Part shown: piece by piece, positions 26,196 to 35,435 of the stretch
How the letters are laid out: each line of letters begins with the position of its first letter
Numbering within the stretch: position 1 is the stretch's first letter
NCBI GenBank assembly: GCA_016931455.1
Contig: JAFGES010000042.1
Coordinates: 32,241-96,240, forward strand
Length of the DNA: 64,000 bases
Source of the DNA: Desulfobacterales bacterium
Lineage (GTDB): Bacteria > Desulfobacterota > Desulfobacteria > Desulfobacterales > JAHDSC01
Direction: 5' to 3'
Notes under the pieces: model-generated
Databases searched by the model: none
Seen by the model: only the letters and a program-made list of their open reading frames with translations
Told to the model about the DNA's origin: nothing
Program-made: the position numbers and the translations under genes

Positions 26196-28648
26196 AAATG
26201 AATATCTATTTTTTTATTATATAAGCGCAAACTGTTTGTAACCACGGAAATGCTACTGAAAGCCATAGCTAAAGCCGCTAGAATCGGATGAAGCTGCCTG
26301 AGAAAGCTTGGAAAAAAGTCAAAAGGATGTAAAATACCCGCTGCAATTGGAATGAGCACAATATTGTAAAAGAAAGCCCAGAAAAGATTTTGTCTGACAG
26401 TATTCATCGTAGCCCTACTGATTGAAATTGCCGATAATACCCCCTTTAAACTTCCAGCCGAAAGGATAATATCTGCAGTTTCAATGGCTACATCCGTACC
26501 TGTGCCGATCGCCATACCCACGTCTGCCTGCGCGAGTGCAGGGGCATCATTGATGCCGTCACCTACCATTGCAACTTTTTGATTGTTTGTCTGAAGTTCT
26601 TTGATTTTTGATGATTTTTCTTCCGGACGAACATCTGCAAAAACTTGATCAATATGGACTTGAAACCCAATTGCCTGAGCTGTTTGTAAGTTGTCTCCCG
26701 TCAACATGACAACTTTCAGGTGTTGTTCACGAAGTTTTTGTATTGCTTTTGGCGATTCGGGTTTTAATGTATCTGCTACTGAAATGATGCCGCACAAATT
26801 CTTTTCACGTAAAACGAGCATCACGGTTTTACCTTCTGATTGCAATGAACCTATTCTTTCTTTAGCCGTATCAATATGGATTCCCATTTCCCGGAACCAA
26901 CTGGGTTTTCCTATTTTAACCGGATGGCCTTGTACATTCGCCGCAACGCCAAAACCGCCTGACGCTTTAAAATTATTGATATCCAAGAGCTCAATCTTCC
27001 TTTTTTGGGCTTCCTTTACAATCGATTTGCCCAGCGGGTGTTCAGACCCTTTTTCAACTGAAGCGGCAATTTTTAAAAGTTCATCAGGGTCCTTACAGAA
27101 TGGCTCGATTGGAATAATGTCAATAACGGCAGGTTTGCCCAAAGTGATCGTTCCGGTTTTATCCAGAACGATTGTGTCAAGTTTCGTTGTGGTTTCAAGT
27201 GCTGTGCTGTTTTTAAATAAAATTCCCTTCTCAGCGCCTTTCCCTGTTCCCGCCATTATGGCGGTAGGTGTTGCAAGGCCTAAAGCACACGGACATGCGA
27301 TGACAAGTACAGCCACCAAACGTATCATAGCGGGGACAAACTCGCCTCCAATGCCCCACCATACGGCAAAGGTTAGAAAGGCTATAATAATGACTGTTGG
27401 TACAAATATTGCCGCTATCCGATCGGCTATCGCTTGAACCGGCGCTTTACTTCCCTGGGCCTCCCGGACCAGTCGTATAATTTGGGCTAGAGCGGTTTCT
27501 TTGCCCACCCGTGTGGTTTTAAATTTTAACAACCCTTCGCCGTTGATGCTTCCGCCGATAACAAGGTCGCCTTGTTTTTTGTCAACCGGCAAGGGCTCTC
27601 CACTGAGCATGGATTCATCCACGGCTGATTGACCCTCAAGGACAATACCATCCACCGGAACCCGCTCACCGGGTCTGACAATGACGATATCATCCAATTT
27701 AACCTGAGTCAGCGGAATTTCTTTTTCAACTTCATTTGCAATTATTGTGGCTGTTTTGGGTTGAAGTCCGATTAGTTTTCGAATCGCGCCGCCGGTTCTG
27801 CCTTTTGTTCGGGATTCAAGCATCTTGCCTAGTTTAATGAGGGTAATGATAACCGCCGATGTCTCAAAATAAACATGATCGCCAAGTTGCGGAAAAATAA
27901 GAACCGCACAGGAATAGAAATACGCCACGGAAGAGCCCATGGCAACTAGAACGTCCATGTTCGCACTTTTATTTCTAATGCTTTTTATTCCACCCACATA
28001 ATAGTCCCATCCCGTATAAAACTGAACCGGTGTCGCCAGGGCTAAAAACAGCCAGTTGATCCATGCTTGATGACTCCATATTCCGATAATTCCGAAATCC
28101 CTAGCCATACTCAAAAGAAAAAGAGGTAAAGCAAACAAAAGTCCGACCGTAAATTTGCGGGTCTGATCTTTAATCTCCGCTTTTCCGGCAGCCTCCTGTG
28201 CATCTTCCAAATCCATGCCTTCATCCGGAATGACAAGACCGTAACCGGCTTTGCCGATTGCCCTGCTCATATCGTAAGGACTCAAAATTGAAGGAATGTA
28301 TTCAACATAAACCCTTTCGGCCGCAAAATTGACGGAAGCATTTACAATACCGGCAACTTTTTCATTTAAAATCCTTTCAATATTCAAGGCGCAATTGGCG
28401 CAGGTCATACCGGTTACCGGGAATTCGACCTTGGCTGTCGCAACTTTATAACCCAAGCTATAAATTTTTGCGATTGCATCCTTAAAAGTGAGTTGCTCGG
28501 GATCAAAAACAATGTTAGCCGTCTCATCTGCGAAATTGACGGATGCCTCCTTAACCCCTTGTAGTTTTTTTAAACCGCTTTCAATATTCAAGGCGCAGTT
28601 GGTGCAGGTCATTCCGGAAATCGGCAGTTTAATTTTTTCTTCAGCCAT
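26192..28648 (-). CDS. copA: Cu(I)-exporting P1B-type ATPase CopA
   Basis: 818 residues. Two N-terminal heavy-metal-associated domains with 'GMTCTNC' (about 12-18) and 'GMTCANC' (about 83-89). Eight expected membrane helices; the transport motif '[11 protein letters not shown]' marks Cu+ selectivity. Actuator '[13 protein letters not shown]', phosphorylation site '[11 protein letters not shown]', '[11 protein letters not shown]' (HP locus) and '[16 protein letters not shown]'. It pumps Cu(I) from the cytoplasm. A small CopZ-like gene lies upstream on the same strand, so the two probably form one unit. No CueR- or CsoR-type regulator is adjacent. Confidence 0.96.
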   Translation of the reverse strand: MAEEKIKLPISGMTCTNCALNIESGLKKLQGVKEASVNFADETANIVFDPEQLTFKDAIAKIYSLGYKVATAKVEFPVTGMTCANCALNIERILNEKVAGIVNASVNFAAERVYVEYIPSILSPYDMSRAIGKAGYGLVIPDEGMDLEDAQEAAGKAEIKDQTRKFTVGLLFALPLFLLSMARDFGIIGIWSHQAWINWLFLALATPVQFYTGWDYYVGGIKSIRNKSANMDVLVAMGSSVAYFYSCAVLIFPQLGDHVYFETSAVIITLIKLGKMLESRTKGRTGGAIRKLIGLQPKTATIIANEVEKEIPLTQVKLDDIVIVRPGERVPVDGIVLEGQSAVDESMLSGEPLPVDKKQGDLVIGGSINGEGLLKFKTTRVGKETALAQIIRLVREAQGSKAPVQAIADRIAAIFVPTVIIIAFLTFAVWWGIGGEFVPAMIRLVAVLVIACPCALGLATPTAIMAGTGKGAEKGILFKNSTALETTTKLDTIVLDKTGTITLGKPAVIDIIPIEPFCKDPDELLKIAASVEKGSEHPLGKSIVKEAQKRKIELLDINNFKASGGFGVAANVQGHPVKIGKPSWFREMGIHIDTAKERIGSLQSEGKTVMLVLREKNLCGIISVADTLKPESPKAIQKLREQHLKVVMLTGDNLQTAQAIGFQVHIDQVFADVRPEEKSSKIKELQTNNQKVAMVGDGINDAPALAQADVGMAIGTGTDVAIETADIILSAGSLKGVLSAISISRATMNTVRQNLFWAFFYNIVLIPIAAGILHPFDFFPSFLRQLHPILAALAMAFSSISVVTNSLRLYNKKIDIHF

Positions 28649-28671
28649 ATGTCCTCATGCAAAATTTTTTG

Positions 28672-28875
28672 CTATTCAGCCGGGTAATGAATCTTTTTTA
28701 AAGTGCTTTTAATTTTTTCGAGGGTGGCTGGTGGTTCCCATTCAACATAAATTTTCTTTTGTTCCGGGTTGCCTTCTATTTTGCAGACACCTTCCAATTC
28801 GTTCAATTCGTTTTCAATAGTCATTACGCAGTGACTGCAGGTGATGTTCGGTATTGTAAAGGTATGTGTTTCCAT
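28672..28875 (-). CDS. heavy-metal-associated domain protein, CopZ-like copper chaperone
   Basis: 67 residues, a single HMA fold with 'IPNITCSHCVMTIENEL'; the motif is CSHC rather than the more common C-x-NC. It lies 23 bases upstream of copA on the same strand, so it probably hands Cu(I) to CopA. The ATG is followed by a typical beta-alpha-beta start. Confidence 0.88.
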   Translation of the reverse strand: METHTFTIPNITCSHCVMTIENELNELEGVCKIEGNPEQKKIYVEWEPPATLEKIKSTLKKIHYPAE

Positions 28876-29044
28876 GATCTTAATTTCCCTTGAAATAATT
28901 TCGGTTAATGTTTCAAAATGTTTACAATAACAAAATTCAGTTAAATTATAGAGGCCGGTTATTTGATTGTCAAATTTTAATCATTTTGTGTATCTATGGC
29001 GTTAGCCGAATGATTAAATGAACAAGAAAGAAATAATTTTTAAA

Positions 29045-29073
29045 TTGACGTGTTAATTTCAATTTGGTATAAA
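29045..29073 (+). promoter_or_regulatory. sigma-70 promoter of tRNA-Ala
   Basis: TTGACG (29045-29050), exact 17-base spacer, TATAAA (29068-29073). The tRNA begins 13 bases later. Confidence 0.75.
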
Positions 29074-29085
29074 ACACACACTTGT

Positions 29086-29161
29086 GGGGATGTAGCTCAG
29101 TTGGGAGAGCGCGGCGTTCGCAATGCCGAGGCCAGGGGTTCGATTCCCCTCATCTCCACCA
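29086..29161 (+). tRNA. tRNA-Ala (anticodon CGC)
   Basis: A full cloverleaf: acceptor GGGGATG pairs with CATCTCC (one G-T), D-arm 'TAGCTCAGTTGGGAGAGC', anticodon loop TTCGCAA giving anticodon CGC, T-arm 'AGGGGTTCGATTCCCC', discriminator A and encoded CCA. It reads GCG codons. Confidence 0.95.
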
Positions 29162-29359
29162 CAAGTTTAATTATCCTCAAAACATCGAATCTTAAAAACT
29201 TATCTTGCCTAAAATACCCCGCCCAGTAAATCATCGATAATTTTAAAATCAAAAAATTTAAAAAAAAATTAAAGAAAATATCCCTCGTTTCCGATAGACA
29301 TCTAACACGGTTTGATCGTTATCGAAACAACCCCCTTTGCTTGAAAGACCGCTGACATC

Positions 29360-30028
29360 ATGATGAAAATGATAAATCGTATTCATTCTAATTCCAAGCG
29401 ACCGTATCTGCCATATGTCCTTCCATTTGCCCTTTTCGCATTATGTACCTATTTGACCCCTTTTGTCGATATCTCAGCACGGATTGTATATCCATTAAAA
29501 ACAGTTTTGGTTGCAGCGAGTCTAATTTTTTATTGGAAAGCCTATTGCAAGGAAATCAAATTTTTATTTGATCGGCTTGCCATAGTTTCCGGAGTTTTTG
29601 TTTTTTTAATATGGGTTTTACCCGAAGGCCTTTATCCTCAGATCGGACATTCTTCCGGATTCAATCCCTACGAACAAACAAGTGGTTTTGTTATCTATTT
29701 ATTGATTGCGGTTCGAATGATAGGGGCTGTTTTGGTTGTTCCACTCATGGAGGAATTGTTTTGGCGGTCTTTTGCATTACGTTTTGTTATCCATTCTGAT
29801 TTTAAATCTATTCCCCTCGGACAGTTTTCTTGGTTTTCATTTCTCCTCGTTTCTGTGGCTTTTGGGTTCGAGCATCACCGCTGGCTGGTCGGTATTATTG
29901 CAGGGTTGGTATATGCAGGTATTTTGTATCGTAGTAAAAATCTGTTCACTCCCATTTTGTCACATGCAATAACCAACTTTTTGTTAGGCGTATATGTTCT
30001 TACAACCCAGCAGTGGTCTTTCTGGTAA
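29360..30028 (+). CDS. CPBP/CAAX-type intramembrane protease, PEP-CTERM-associated type
   Basis: 222 residues with about six to seven hydrophobic helices. CPBP motifs: 'MEELFWRSFALRF' (EExxxR-like, about 134-146), 'FGFEHHRWLVGI' (His-containing second motif, about 173-184) and 'LSHAITNFLLG' (third motif, near 205). The spacing and the FW context resemble the CAAX-protease-related family found with exosortase/PEP-CTERM systems. PEP-CTERM substrates are encoded nearby (32445 and 61636), but no exosortase is in the window. Start is ATG 29360 or 29363. Confidence 0.8.
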   Translation: MMKMINRIHSNSKRPYLPYVLPFALFALCTYLTPFVDISARIVYPLKTVLVAASLIFYWKAYCKEIKFLFDRLAIVSGVFVFLIWVLPEGLYPQIGHSSGFNPYEQTSGFVIYLLIAVRMIGAVLVVPLMEELFWRSFALRFVIHSDFKSIPLGQFSWFSFLLVSVAFGFEHHRWLVGIIAGLVYAGILYRSKNLFTPILSHAITNFLLGVYVLTTQQWSFW

Positions 30029-30148
30029 GGCTTTTTAGGGGCAATTTTATTTGAATCCTGGCAGAAATTAATTGACATATTCTGAATCGTTCTGAACGAA
30101 ATTTATTAATTAGATATTGCTAATATATATTGAGGCAATATAAGTAGG

Positions 30149-30229
30149 TTTCCGAAAAGGTAAACTCTGGGTAACTAGGGGGCACAAAGCCACGGGTCCG
30201 TTTTGAGCGGATAGCCGGGTTGTCGAAGA
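30149..30229 (+). ncRNA. GEMM-I cyclic-dinucleotide riboswitch aptamer
   Basis: Matches the GEMM-I consensus: 'AAGGTAAACT', a P2 hairpin closed by GTAA (a GNRA tetraloop), 'GGGGGCACAAAGCCAC', 'GGGTCC' pairing with 'GGAT' across P3, and 'AGCCGGGTTGTCG'. A P1 helix can form between TTTCCGA (30149-30155) and TCGAAGA (30223-30229) with one mismatch. Known GEMM-I members bind c-di-GMP; a Geobacter-type subgroup binds 3',3'-cGAMP. The ligand cannot be decided by eye. It is in the leader of the secreted subtilisin gene. Confidence 0.85.
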
Positions 30230-30286
30230 AACAAGATCACCTCCTTTTTTGGTGGCTTGTTTACAGTTAATAATGAAAAATGGAGG
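30229..30286 (+). promoter_or_regulatory. riboswitch expression platform with alternative hairpins over the ribosome site
   Basis: Two exclusive structures can be drawn. Form A pairs AAACAAG+CACC (30229-30235, 30238-30241) with GGTG+CTTGTTT (30251-30262). Form B pairs CCTCCTTTTTT (30240-30250) with AAAAATGGAGG (30276-30286), ten of eleven bases, hiding the GGAGG ribosome site of the protease gene. No T run follows form A, so control of translation is more likely than termination. Confidence 0.6.
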
Positions 30287-30292
30287 AAGATT

Positions 30293-32368
30293 ATGAAAAA
30301 TGAGAGCCGGTTTTTTAAAAAGTTTGGATTCATTCTGTCCGTTATGCTTGTATTATGTTTTGCTATGACCCATTTGGGGTGGGCAGGTAACGGAAAGATT
30401 AAATATGTTGCCGGTGAACTGCTTATTCAGCCGCGAAGCGGTGTTTCTGCTGAGAAGATGAATTCAATGATTCAATTACATGGGGCCAAAAGCGTTTCCG
30501 AAATTAATCAATTAAGGATTCACAAAGTAAAAGTTCCCATCAATGCGTTTGAAAAAGTGAAGACGGCACTTTCCAAAAACCCACATTTTAATTTTGTAGA
30601 ATACAATTATATCGCCGAGGCTGCTTTTGAGCCGAATGACTCGAAATATCCGTCCCAATGGCATTTGCCGAAAATATCAGCTCCCGAGGGATGGGATCTA
30701 TTTTATGGTTCCGAATCATTCCCCATTGCGATTATCGATTCCGGTGTTGATCCAACTCATCCGGATCTGGCCGATAAAGTCATTGCCGGATATAATTTTT
30801 TAAATAACAATACGGATACACATGATGTTCTTGGACATGGTACAGCTGTATCCGGTACAGCTGCTGCCATGACAAACAATTATGAGGGCGTTGCAGGAGT
30901 TGCCTGGAAAAATCCGATTATGCCTTTAGTGGTATTGGACTCAAGTAATTACGCCAGTTATTATAATATCGCGCGGGCAATTACATACGCCGCCGATAGA
31001 GGAGTTAGAGTTATAAATATTAGTATTGGTGGCTCAAGTAGTTCTTCAACCTTGCAAAATGCAGTAGATTATGCCTGGAAGAAGGGAACTGTTATTTTTG
31101 CTTGTGCACATAACTATAATACAAGCACACCTTATTATCCGGCTGCATGTACCAATGTTGTGGCCGTTTCTGCGACAACTTCCACCGATACGCGAGCTAG
31201 TTTTTCAAATTATGGAGATTGGATAGATATTGCCGCTCCCGGTACTTCCATTCTAACGACCTGCAGAGGTGGAGGTTATGGTTCTTGGAATGGAACATCC
31301 TTTTCTTCACCTATTGCAGCCGGCCTTGCGGCACTTATCATTTCAGCAAATCCATCTTTAAGTAACGCTCAGGTTGTTGATATGATAACGCAAAATGCGG
31401 ATGATCTTGGAACTTCCGGTTTTGATATTTATTATGGTTACGGCAGAGTAAATGTATATGCCAGCCTTATTGCCGCTATGGGGGCAATACCGACACCGAC
31501 TGCTGATACAAACGGGCCCCGCGTCTTAATTACTTCTCCTGAAGACGAATCAGATATAAGCGGGTCAATTACTGTAAACGCAACCGCCGAAGATGATCTC
31601 GGGGTTGAATACTTAGAATTTTATATCGATGGAGCTTGTTTCGGCATCGTTAATGCATCGCCCTATAATTTTAATTTAAATACGGAGAGCTACTCCGAAG
31701 GAAGTCATGAAATTTGGGCTATCGCCTATGACAATGCAGGTAATGTCGGACAATCGGCTGCTGTTACGGTTTATATCTATCAAGATACTCAAAATACTCA
31801 AGCAGATACCCAAGCACCGACTGTATCGATTACTTCTCCTATAGACTGCTCAAGTGTAAGCGGTTCAGTAGTTGTTAAAGTAAGTGCTGAAGATGATATC
31901 GGTATCGAACGTGTGGAATTATATGTTAACCAGAATCTTTTCAGTGCTTCTGCCTCAGCTCCCTTTGATTTTTATTGGAATACCGAGGGCTATGCAGAGG
32001 GTTGGTATGAACTTTCGGTGATAGCTTATGATGCTGCGGGTAATTGCGGTCAATCAAGCCCCACCACTGTTTATGTAAGTAATCTAAAAGACATCGATGC
32101 CCCCATGGTTTCTATTATTTCTTTGAAAAATGGAGATTCTGTTTCTAAACCGACAATGATAGAGGTGAGCGGCTCGGATAATTTCGGTATTAGTCGGATC
32201 GAACTATCTATCGATGGAGTTTGTGTTGCTGTAACATATGAAAGTGTATTAAGTTATAAATGGGTTGTTCCAAAGGAATCAACGGGTGCACACGAGATAG
32301 AAGCACGAGCTTATGATAAAGCCGGTAATTTTGATATTGAAACGATAATCGTTTATAAAAATAAATAG
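30293..32368 (+). CDS. secreted subtilisin-like S8 protease with three Ig-like domains
   Basis: 691 residues from ATG 30293, which follows GGAGGA (30282-30287). Signal peptide about 1-31; a fervidolysin-type propeptide about 35-105 ('YVAGELLIQPRSG'); S8 catalytic domain with Asp in 'AIIDSGVDPTHPDL', His in 'GHGTAVSGTAA' and Ser in 'GTSFSSPIAAGLAALI'. After about residue 400 come three repeated Ig-like domains ('VLITSPEDESDISGSITVNA', 'VSITSPIDCSSVSGSVVVKV', 'VSIISLKNGDSVSKPTMIEV'). The upstream GEMM-I riboswitch suggests it belongs to the surface-lifestyle regulon. Its substrate is unknown; surface proteins or biofilm matrix are plausible. Confidence 0.93.
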   Translation: MKNESRFFKKFGFILSVMLVLCFAMTHLGWAGNGKIKYVAGELLIQPRSGVSAEKMNSMIQLHGAKSVSEINQLRIHKVKVPINAFEKVKTALSKNPHFNFVEYNYIAEAAFEPNDSKYPSQWHLPKISAPEGWDLFYGSESFPIAIIDSGVDPTHPDLADKVIAGYNFLNNNTDTHDVLGHGTAVSGTAAAMTNNYEGVAGVAWKNPIMPLVVLDSSNYASYYNIARAITYAADRGVRVINISIGGSSSSSTLQNAVDYAWKKGTVIFACAHNYNTSTPYYPAACTNVVAVSATTSTDTRASFSNYGDWIDIAAPGTSILTTCRGGGYGSWNGTSFSSPIAAGLAALIISANPSLSNAQVVDMITQNADDLGTSGFDIYYGYGRVNVYASLIAAMGAIPTPTADTNGPRVLITSPEDESDISGSITVNATAEDDLGVEYLEFYIDGACFGIVNASPYNFNLNTESYSEGSHEIWAIAYDNAGNVGQSAAVTVYIYQDTQNTQADTQAPTVSITSPIDCSSVSGSVVVKVSAEDDIGIERVELYVNQNLFSASASAPFDFYWNTEGYAEGWYELSVIAYDAAGNCGQSSPTTVYVSNLKDIDAPMVSIISLKNGDSVSKPTMIEVSGSDNFGISRIELSIDGVCVAVTYESVLSYKWVVPKESTGAHEIEARAYDKAGNFDIETIIVYKNK

Positions 32369-32384
32369 AATTTAAAATTTAAAT

Positions 32385-32432
32385 ATGGAGAAGGGGGGGG
32401 ATAAATAGCATTTATCCCCCCTCCTTTTAAAA
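32385..32432. terminator. bidirectional intrinsic terminator
   Basis: GGAG(AA)GGGGGGGGATAAAT pairs with ATTTATCCCCCCTCC around a short loop, with A and T runs on the two sides. It separates the convergent protease and PEP-CTERM genes. Confidence 0.85.
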
Positions 32433-32444
32433 ATATTGTGAATT

Positions 32445-33158
32445 TTATTTAATAAATTTTTTTCTAGTTATCACCGTAGTGCCTAAAAGTCCGATACCAA
32501 GAAGCATCAGGGTAGCCGGTTCGGGGATAGGATCTCCGCCGCCGCCACCGCCACCACCGCCATCGGTGACCCAGCCGCTATCCTTGCCCTCGGGCCCAAT
32601 GCCTTGGATATGCGCCGCTACATACCAACCGTTTGGACTGTTTCCAGCGCCCTCGCTCAAGTAGTTAAAACTCCCGGCGGTGATGTCAGTACCTGTAAGT
32701 GTAAGAGCGAAAATTTCATTCGCCGCAAACCTATCCCCCGATTCGGGAAAACCGATAACCAAGTCAAAAAAGCCGTCACCGTCCGCCTTGTAACCTTTCT
32801 GGTTATCTCCATTGGCATCATACTTGAAAGAATCTATCGCTGTATGGGTGGACGATGAAATAATTGAGTAATCGTTAAATTTTTCCTCCGAATCGGCTGA
32901 TAAAGTACCAGGGGAGTCAAAGTTGAAATAGAATTCAGACATGAACTCCGTGCCGGTGAGCCCAGAGTTGTTGATGGTCATTACCACCGACCCTGTCGAG
33001 CCTTCATCATCGAAAGTCACTGTAACCCACGGAATACCTCCTTGCGGAGATGTCCCACCGCTAAACTCATAGCCAAGATCAAAGCTGATCGAGGTGGCCC
33101 ATGTGCTAGGCACCATGCCAAACACTAAAATTGTAATGATTAATAAAAATTTTTTCAT
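32445..33158 (-). CDS. PEP-CTERM sorting-domain protein
   Basis: 237 residues. Signal peptide about 1-21; a beta-rich central part with no clear family; a run of nine Gly before the sorting tail; then 'PIPEPATLMLLGIGLLG' followed by a hydrophobic helix and 'TRKKFIK'. This C-terminal tail is the PEP-CTERM signal processed by exosortase and delivered to the cell surface or matrix. The ribosome site GGAGG lies just upstream of the ATG on the minus strand. Confidence 0.93.
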   Translation of the reverse strand: MKKFLLIITILVFGMVPSTWATSISFDLGYEFSGGTSPQGGIPWVTVTFDDEGSTGSVVMTINNSGLTGTEFMSEFYFNFDSPGTLSADSEEKFNDYSIISSSTHTAIDSFKYDANGDNQKGYKADGDGFFDLVIGFPESGDRFAANEIFALTLTGTDITAGSFNYLSEGAGNSPNGWYVAAHIQGIGPEGKDSGWVTDGGGGGGGGGDPIPEPATLMLLGIGLLGTTVITRKKFIK

Positions 33159-34099
33159 TTGTTTTTACCTCCTTACCGAGGTTTCGTGGTTAAATTTCAA
33201 GGCAAAGAATATGATAACATTTTGAAATTATAGGAAAAATTATTAAAAAGTGGCCCTGATTTTAGTATATTAGACATTGCCACCCACCTAATAATACTAA
33301 CAAAAAGGGCCGCTATGAATCCAAATAATACATTTAATGCATTTTCCCTCTCTTTGCAAAAACAAATTGAAAATCAAACCACTTTTTTCGATTCATATAA
33401 TATCAATCCAAAAAAACTATACCGATAGGTCAAAAATTTTATTTCTCTTACCTAATTAATTTATACTTTATTACTTTTTATCACCCCCTTTATCTGAATG
33501 ACAAGGATTAATTTTAACCAAATTGTAATTGGCTTGGAAAGAACTGAATCTTAAATTTCACGTTTATATTGAGCGCTCCATAAATTTAAGCTTAGCAATA
33601 AAACCTTCAAAAACAATGCCAATTGTGTTTGATATTACTATAAATAGAATATAGTTAAAGATAACGAGTAGTTATAAAAAAATAAGAAGCTTCAGGGAAG
33701 TTCATCGTATGTTAGAAAAATAAAAAATATTTAAATAATTACACAAAACTATGAAGTGTTTTACACAAAATAGTCTAATTGAAGGTGGTATTCTTAATGT
33801 CACCTTTAGGAAATGGGGGAAAAAACCTTCAGGCTGTTTGGGTTGCAAAAAGCTATTTAGGGGAGGTTGATAATTGATATTTATCTTGATTTTTTCTTCA
33901 ATTTATAATATCAAAAACGGATTGGCATTTACTCTGAAGATTACTTGGATGGAATATAGCATATAAGATAAGAGAGAAATTTTGCAATCAGGCGTTGGTA
34001 GGTGATTTTTATTTCTTTTCTAATGTTTATCGGCTAAACCAAAAAAAACTTTAGCATAAAAAATACCATGAAGCAATATTGTTTATTTTCCATGTAATT
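33159..34099. other. gene-poor AT-rich region
   Basis: About 940 bases without a recognised gene. It holds a short open frame (33315-33428) preceded by an imperfect inverted repeat, and a small hairpin near 33781-33806 (AAGGTG/CACCTT). It separates the PEP-CTERM gene from hisB. Confidence 0.5.
33315..33428 (+). other. short open frame, possible remnant of a mobile element
   Basis: 37 codons starting ATG ('MNPNNTFNAFSLSLQKQIEN...'), with no ribosome site. Just upstream AGTGGCCCT (33249-33257) and AGGGCCGCT (33306-33314) form an imperfect inverted repeat. The N-terminus could be what is left of a transposase, but I do not recognise it. It may be non-coding. Confidence 0.2.
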
Positions 34100-34687
34100 A
34101 TGAATCGAATATCCGAAGCCAAACGTAAAACAAATGAGACCGAAGTTACAATTACGCTGAATTTAAACGGCAAGGGGCTGCATGAAATATGTACTGGGAT
34201 CCCCTTTTTTGATCATATGTTGACGCTTTTTACGGTGCATGGTTTTTTTGATCTCTCTATCAGTGCCAAGGGGGATCTTGAAGTCGATTTCCATCATACG
34301 GTTGAAGATGTCGGGCTTGTTTTGGGAGACGCTTTTAATACGGCACTTGGGGACCGTAAGGGAATAAACCGTTACGGCTATGCGGTAACCCCCATGGATG
34401 ATGCGTTAGCAAATGTGGCCATTGATTTATCGAAGCGTCCGTTTTTGGTTTATAATGTTCCCGCTATAACAACCGGGCAAGGAAACTTCGGCAGCAGCCT
34501 GGCCAAAGAATTTTTCAGAGCATTTTCAAACCGGCTCGGTATGAATCTTCATATTAATGTATCTTATGGTGAAAATGAGCATCATATTATTGAATCGATC
34601 TTTAAATCTGTGGGAAGAGCTATGGCTCAAGCTGTGTCTTTTGATAAACGCATAACCGCCGTCCGATCCTCAAAAGGCACTTTATAA
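34100..34687 (+). CDS. hisB: imidazoleglycerol-phosphate dehydratase
   Basis: 195 residues from ATG 34100, the usual length of stand-alone HisB. Motifs: 'TGIPFFDHMLTLFTVHGFFD', 'DFHHTVEDVGLVLGDAF' (metal-binding DxHHxxED), 'ANVAIDLSKRPFL', and 'ENEHHIIESIFKSVGRA' (second HHxxE metal site). It dehydrates imidazoleglycerol phosphate in histidine synthesis. A TTG-type upstream extension is rejected. Followed after 19 bases by a lipoprotein gene and hisA. Confidence 0.96.
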   Translation: MNRISEAKRKTNETEVTITLNLNGKGLHEICTGIPFFDHMLTLFTVHGFFDLSISAKGDLEVDFHHTVEDVGLVLGDAFNTALGDRKGINRYGYAVTPMDDALANVAIDLSKRPFLVYNVPAITTGQGNFGSSLAKEFFRAFSNRLGMNLHINVSYGENEHHIIESIFKSVGRAMAQAVSFDKRITAVRSSKGTL

Positions 34688-34706
34688 ACGCATAAAGAGA
34701 TTAGTT

Positions 34707-35435
34707 ATGAGGGGCAATATCACAGATCGTATGTTAATCGATTCCAAAAGCAAAACCACAGTGCTTCTGGCATTGCTTGTTATGATTTTTTTTTGCATGC
34801 TGTTGTTTTTAACACCTGCTTGTCAAGCTCCTAAAATCGTGACGGAGAATCCTCCTGAGCCACTCAAATTAAATAAAATTCTTTTATTTCCTTTTAAAGA
34901 CATGTATCACCTTTATGGGGATAATGTCGTTTTTAGATGCTCTTTATGTGATAAAGTTTATATGATTGGAGAAGTCACTGAAGATGCCGGCGATTTTCTG
35001 ACGGAGCAGTTAATATTGTCGATGAAAAATTTTCAAGGCCTCGAATTAGTGCTTCCCAGCCAGGCACAAGCGGTCATGTCCGATTTGTCGGCCGGGGATC
35101 AAAAAGATCTTCCGGAAAAATATCTTCTGATTGAAACCGGCCGTATTCTAAAAACCGATGCGGTATTACTCGGGCGTGTTTTTCGTTTTAAGGAAAGGGT
35201 GGGAACTGATTATTCGGTTGAATCGCCCGCTTCCGTCTCGTTTGATATGATTCTGATTAATGTTGCCGACGGTCGGATTCTATGGACAGGATATTTCGAT
35301 GAAACTCAGCGAACATTGAGCGAAAATCTTTTTCGGTTCGGTACATTTCTGAAAAGAAAAGGGAGGTGGATTACTGCGGAACAGATGGCTGCCTCTGCTT
35401 TTGAAAAAATATTCAAGACATTTCCGGCACCATGA
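34707..35435 (+). CDS. putative lipoprotein with CsgG/LpoB-like fold
   Basis: 242 residues. A long hydrophobic signal (about 18-37) ends 'LTPAC', a usable lipobox. The mature part: 'LNKILLFPFKDMYHLYGDNV', a CSLC motif (about 76-79), 'TEQLILSMKNFQGLELVLPS', 'TGRILKTDAVLLGRVFRFKE' and 'NVADGRILWTGYF'. This is the same overall pattern as the three envelope proteins at 5766-8510. It lies between hisB and hisA and overlaps hisA by ATGA, although no link to histidine synthesis is evident. Confidence 0.7.
   Translation: MRGNITDRMLIDSKSKTTVLLALLVMIFFCMLLFLTPACQAPKIVTENPPEPLKLNKILLFPFKDMYHLYGDNVVFRCSLCDKVYMIGEVTEDAGDFLTEQLILSMKNFQGLELVLPSQAQAVMSDLSAGDQKDLPEKYLLIETGRILKTDAVLLGRVFRFKERVGTDYSVESPASVSFDMILINVADGRILWTGYFDETQRTLSENLFRFGTFLKRKGRWITAEQMAASAFEKIFKTFPAP

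Noticed and set aside
26691..27437. 248-codon plus-strand open frame inside copA
   Set aside because: It is fully antisense to the conserved catalytic core of CopA; no family features.
30238..30262. Reading the hairpin after the riboswitch as a transcription terminator
   Set aside because: The T run lies inside the loop, not after the stem; ribosome-site occlusion fits better.
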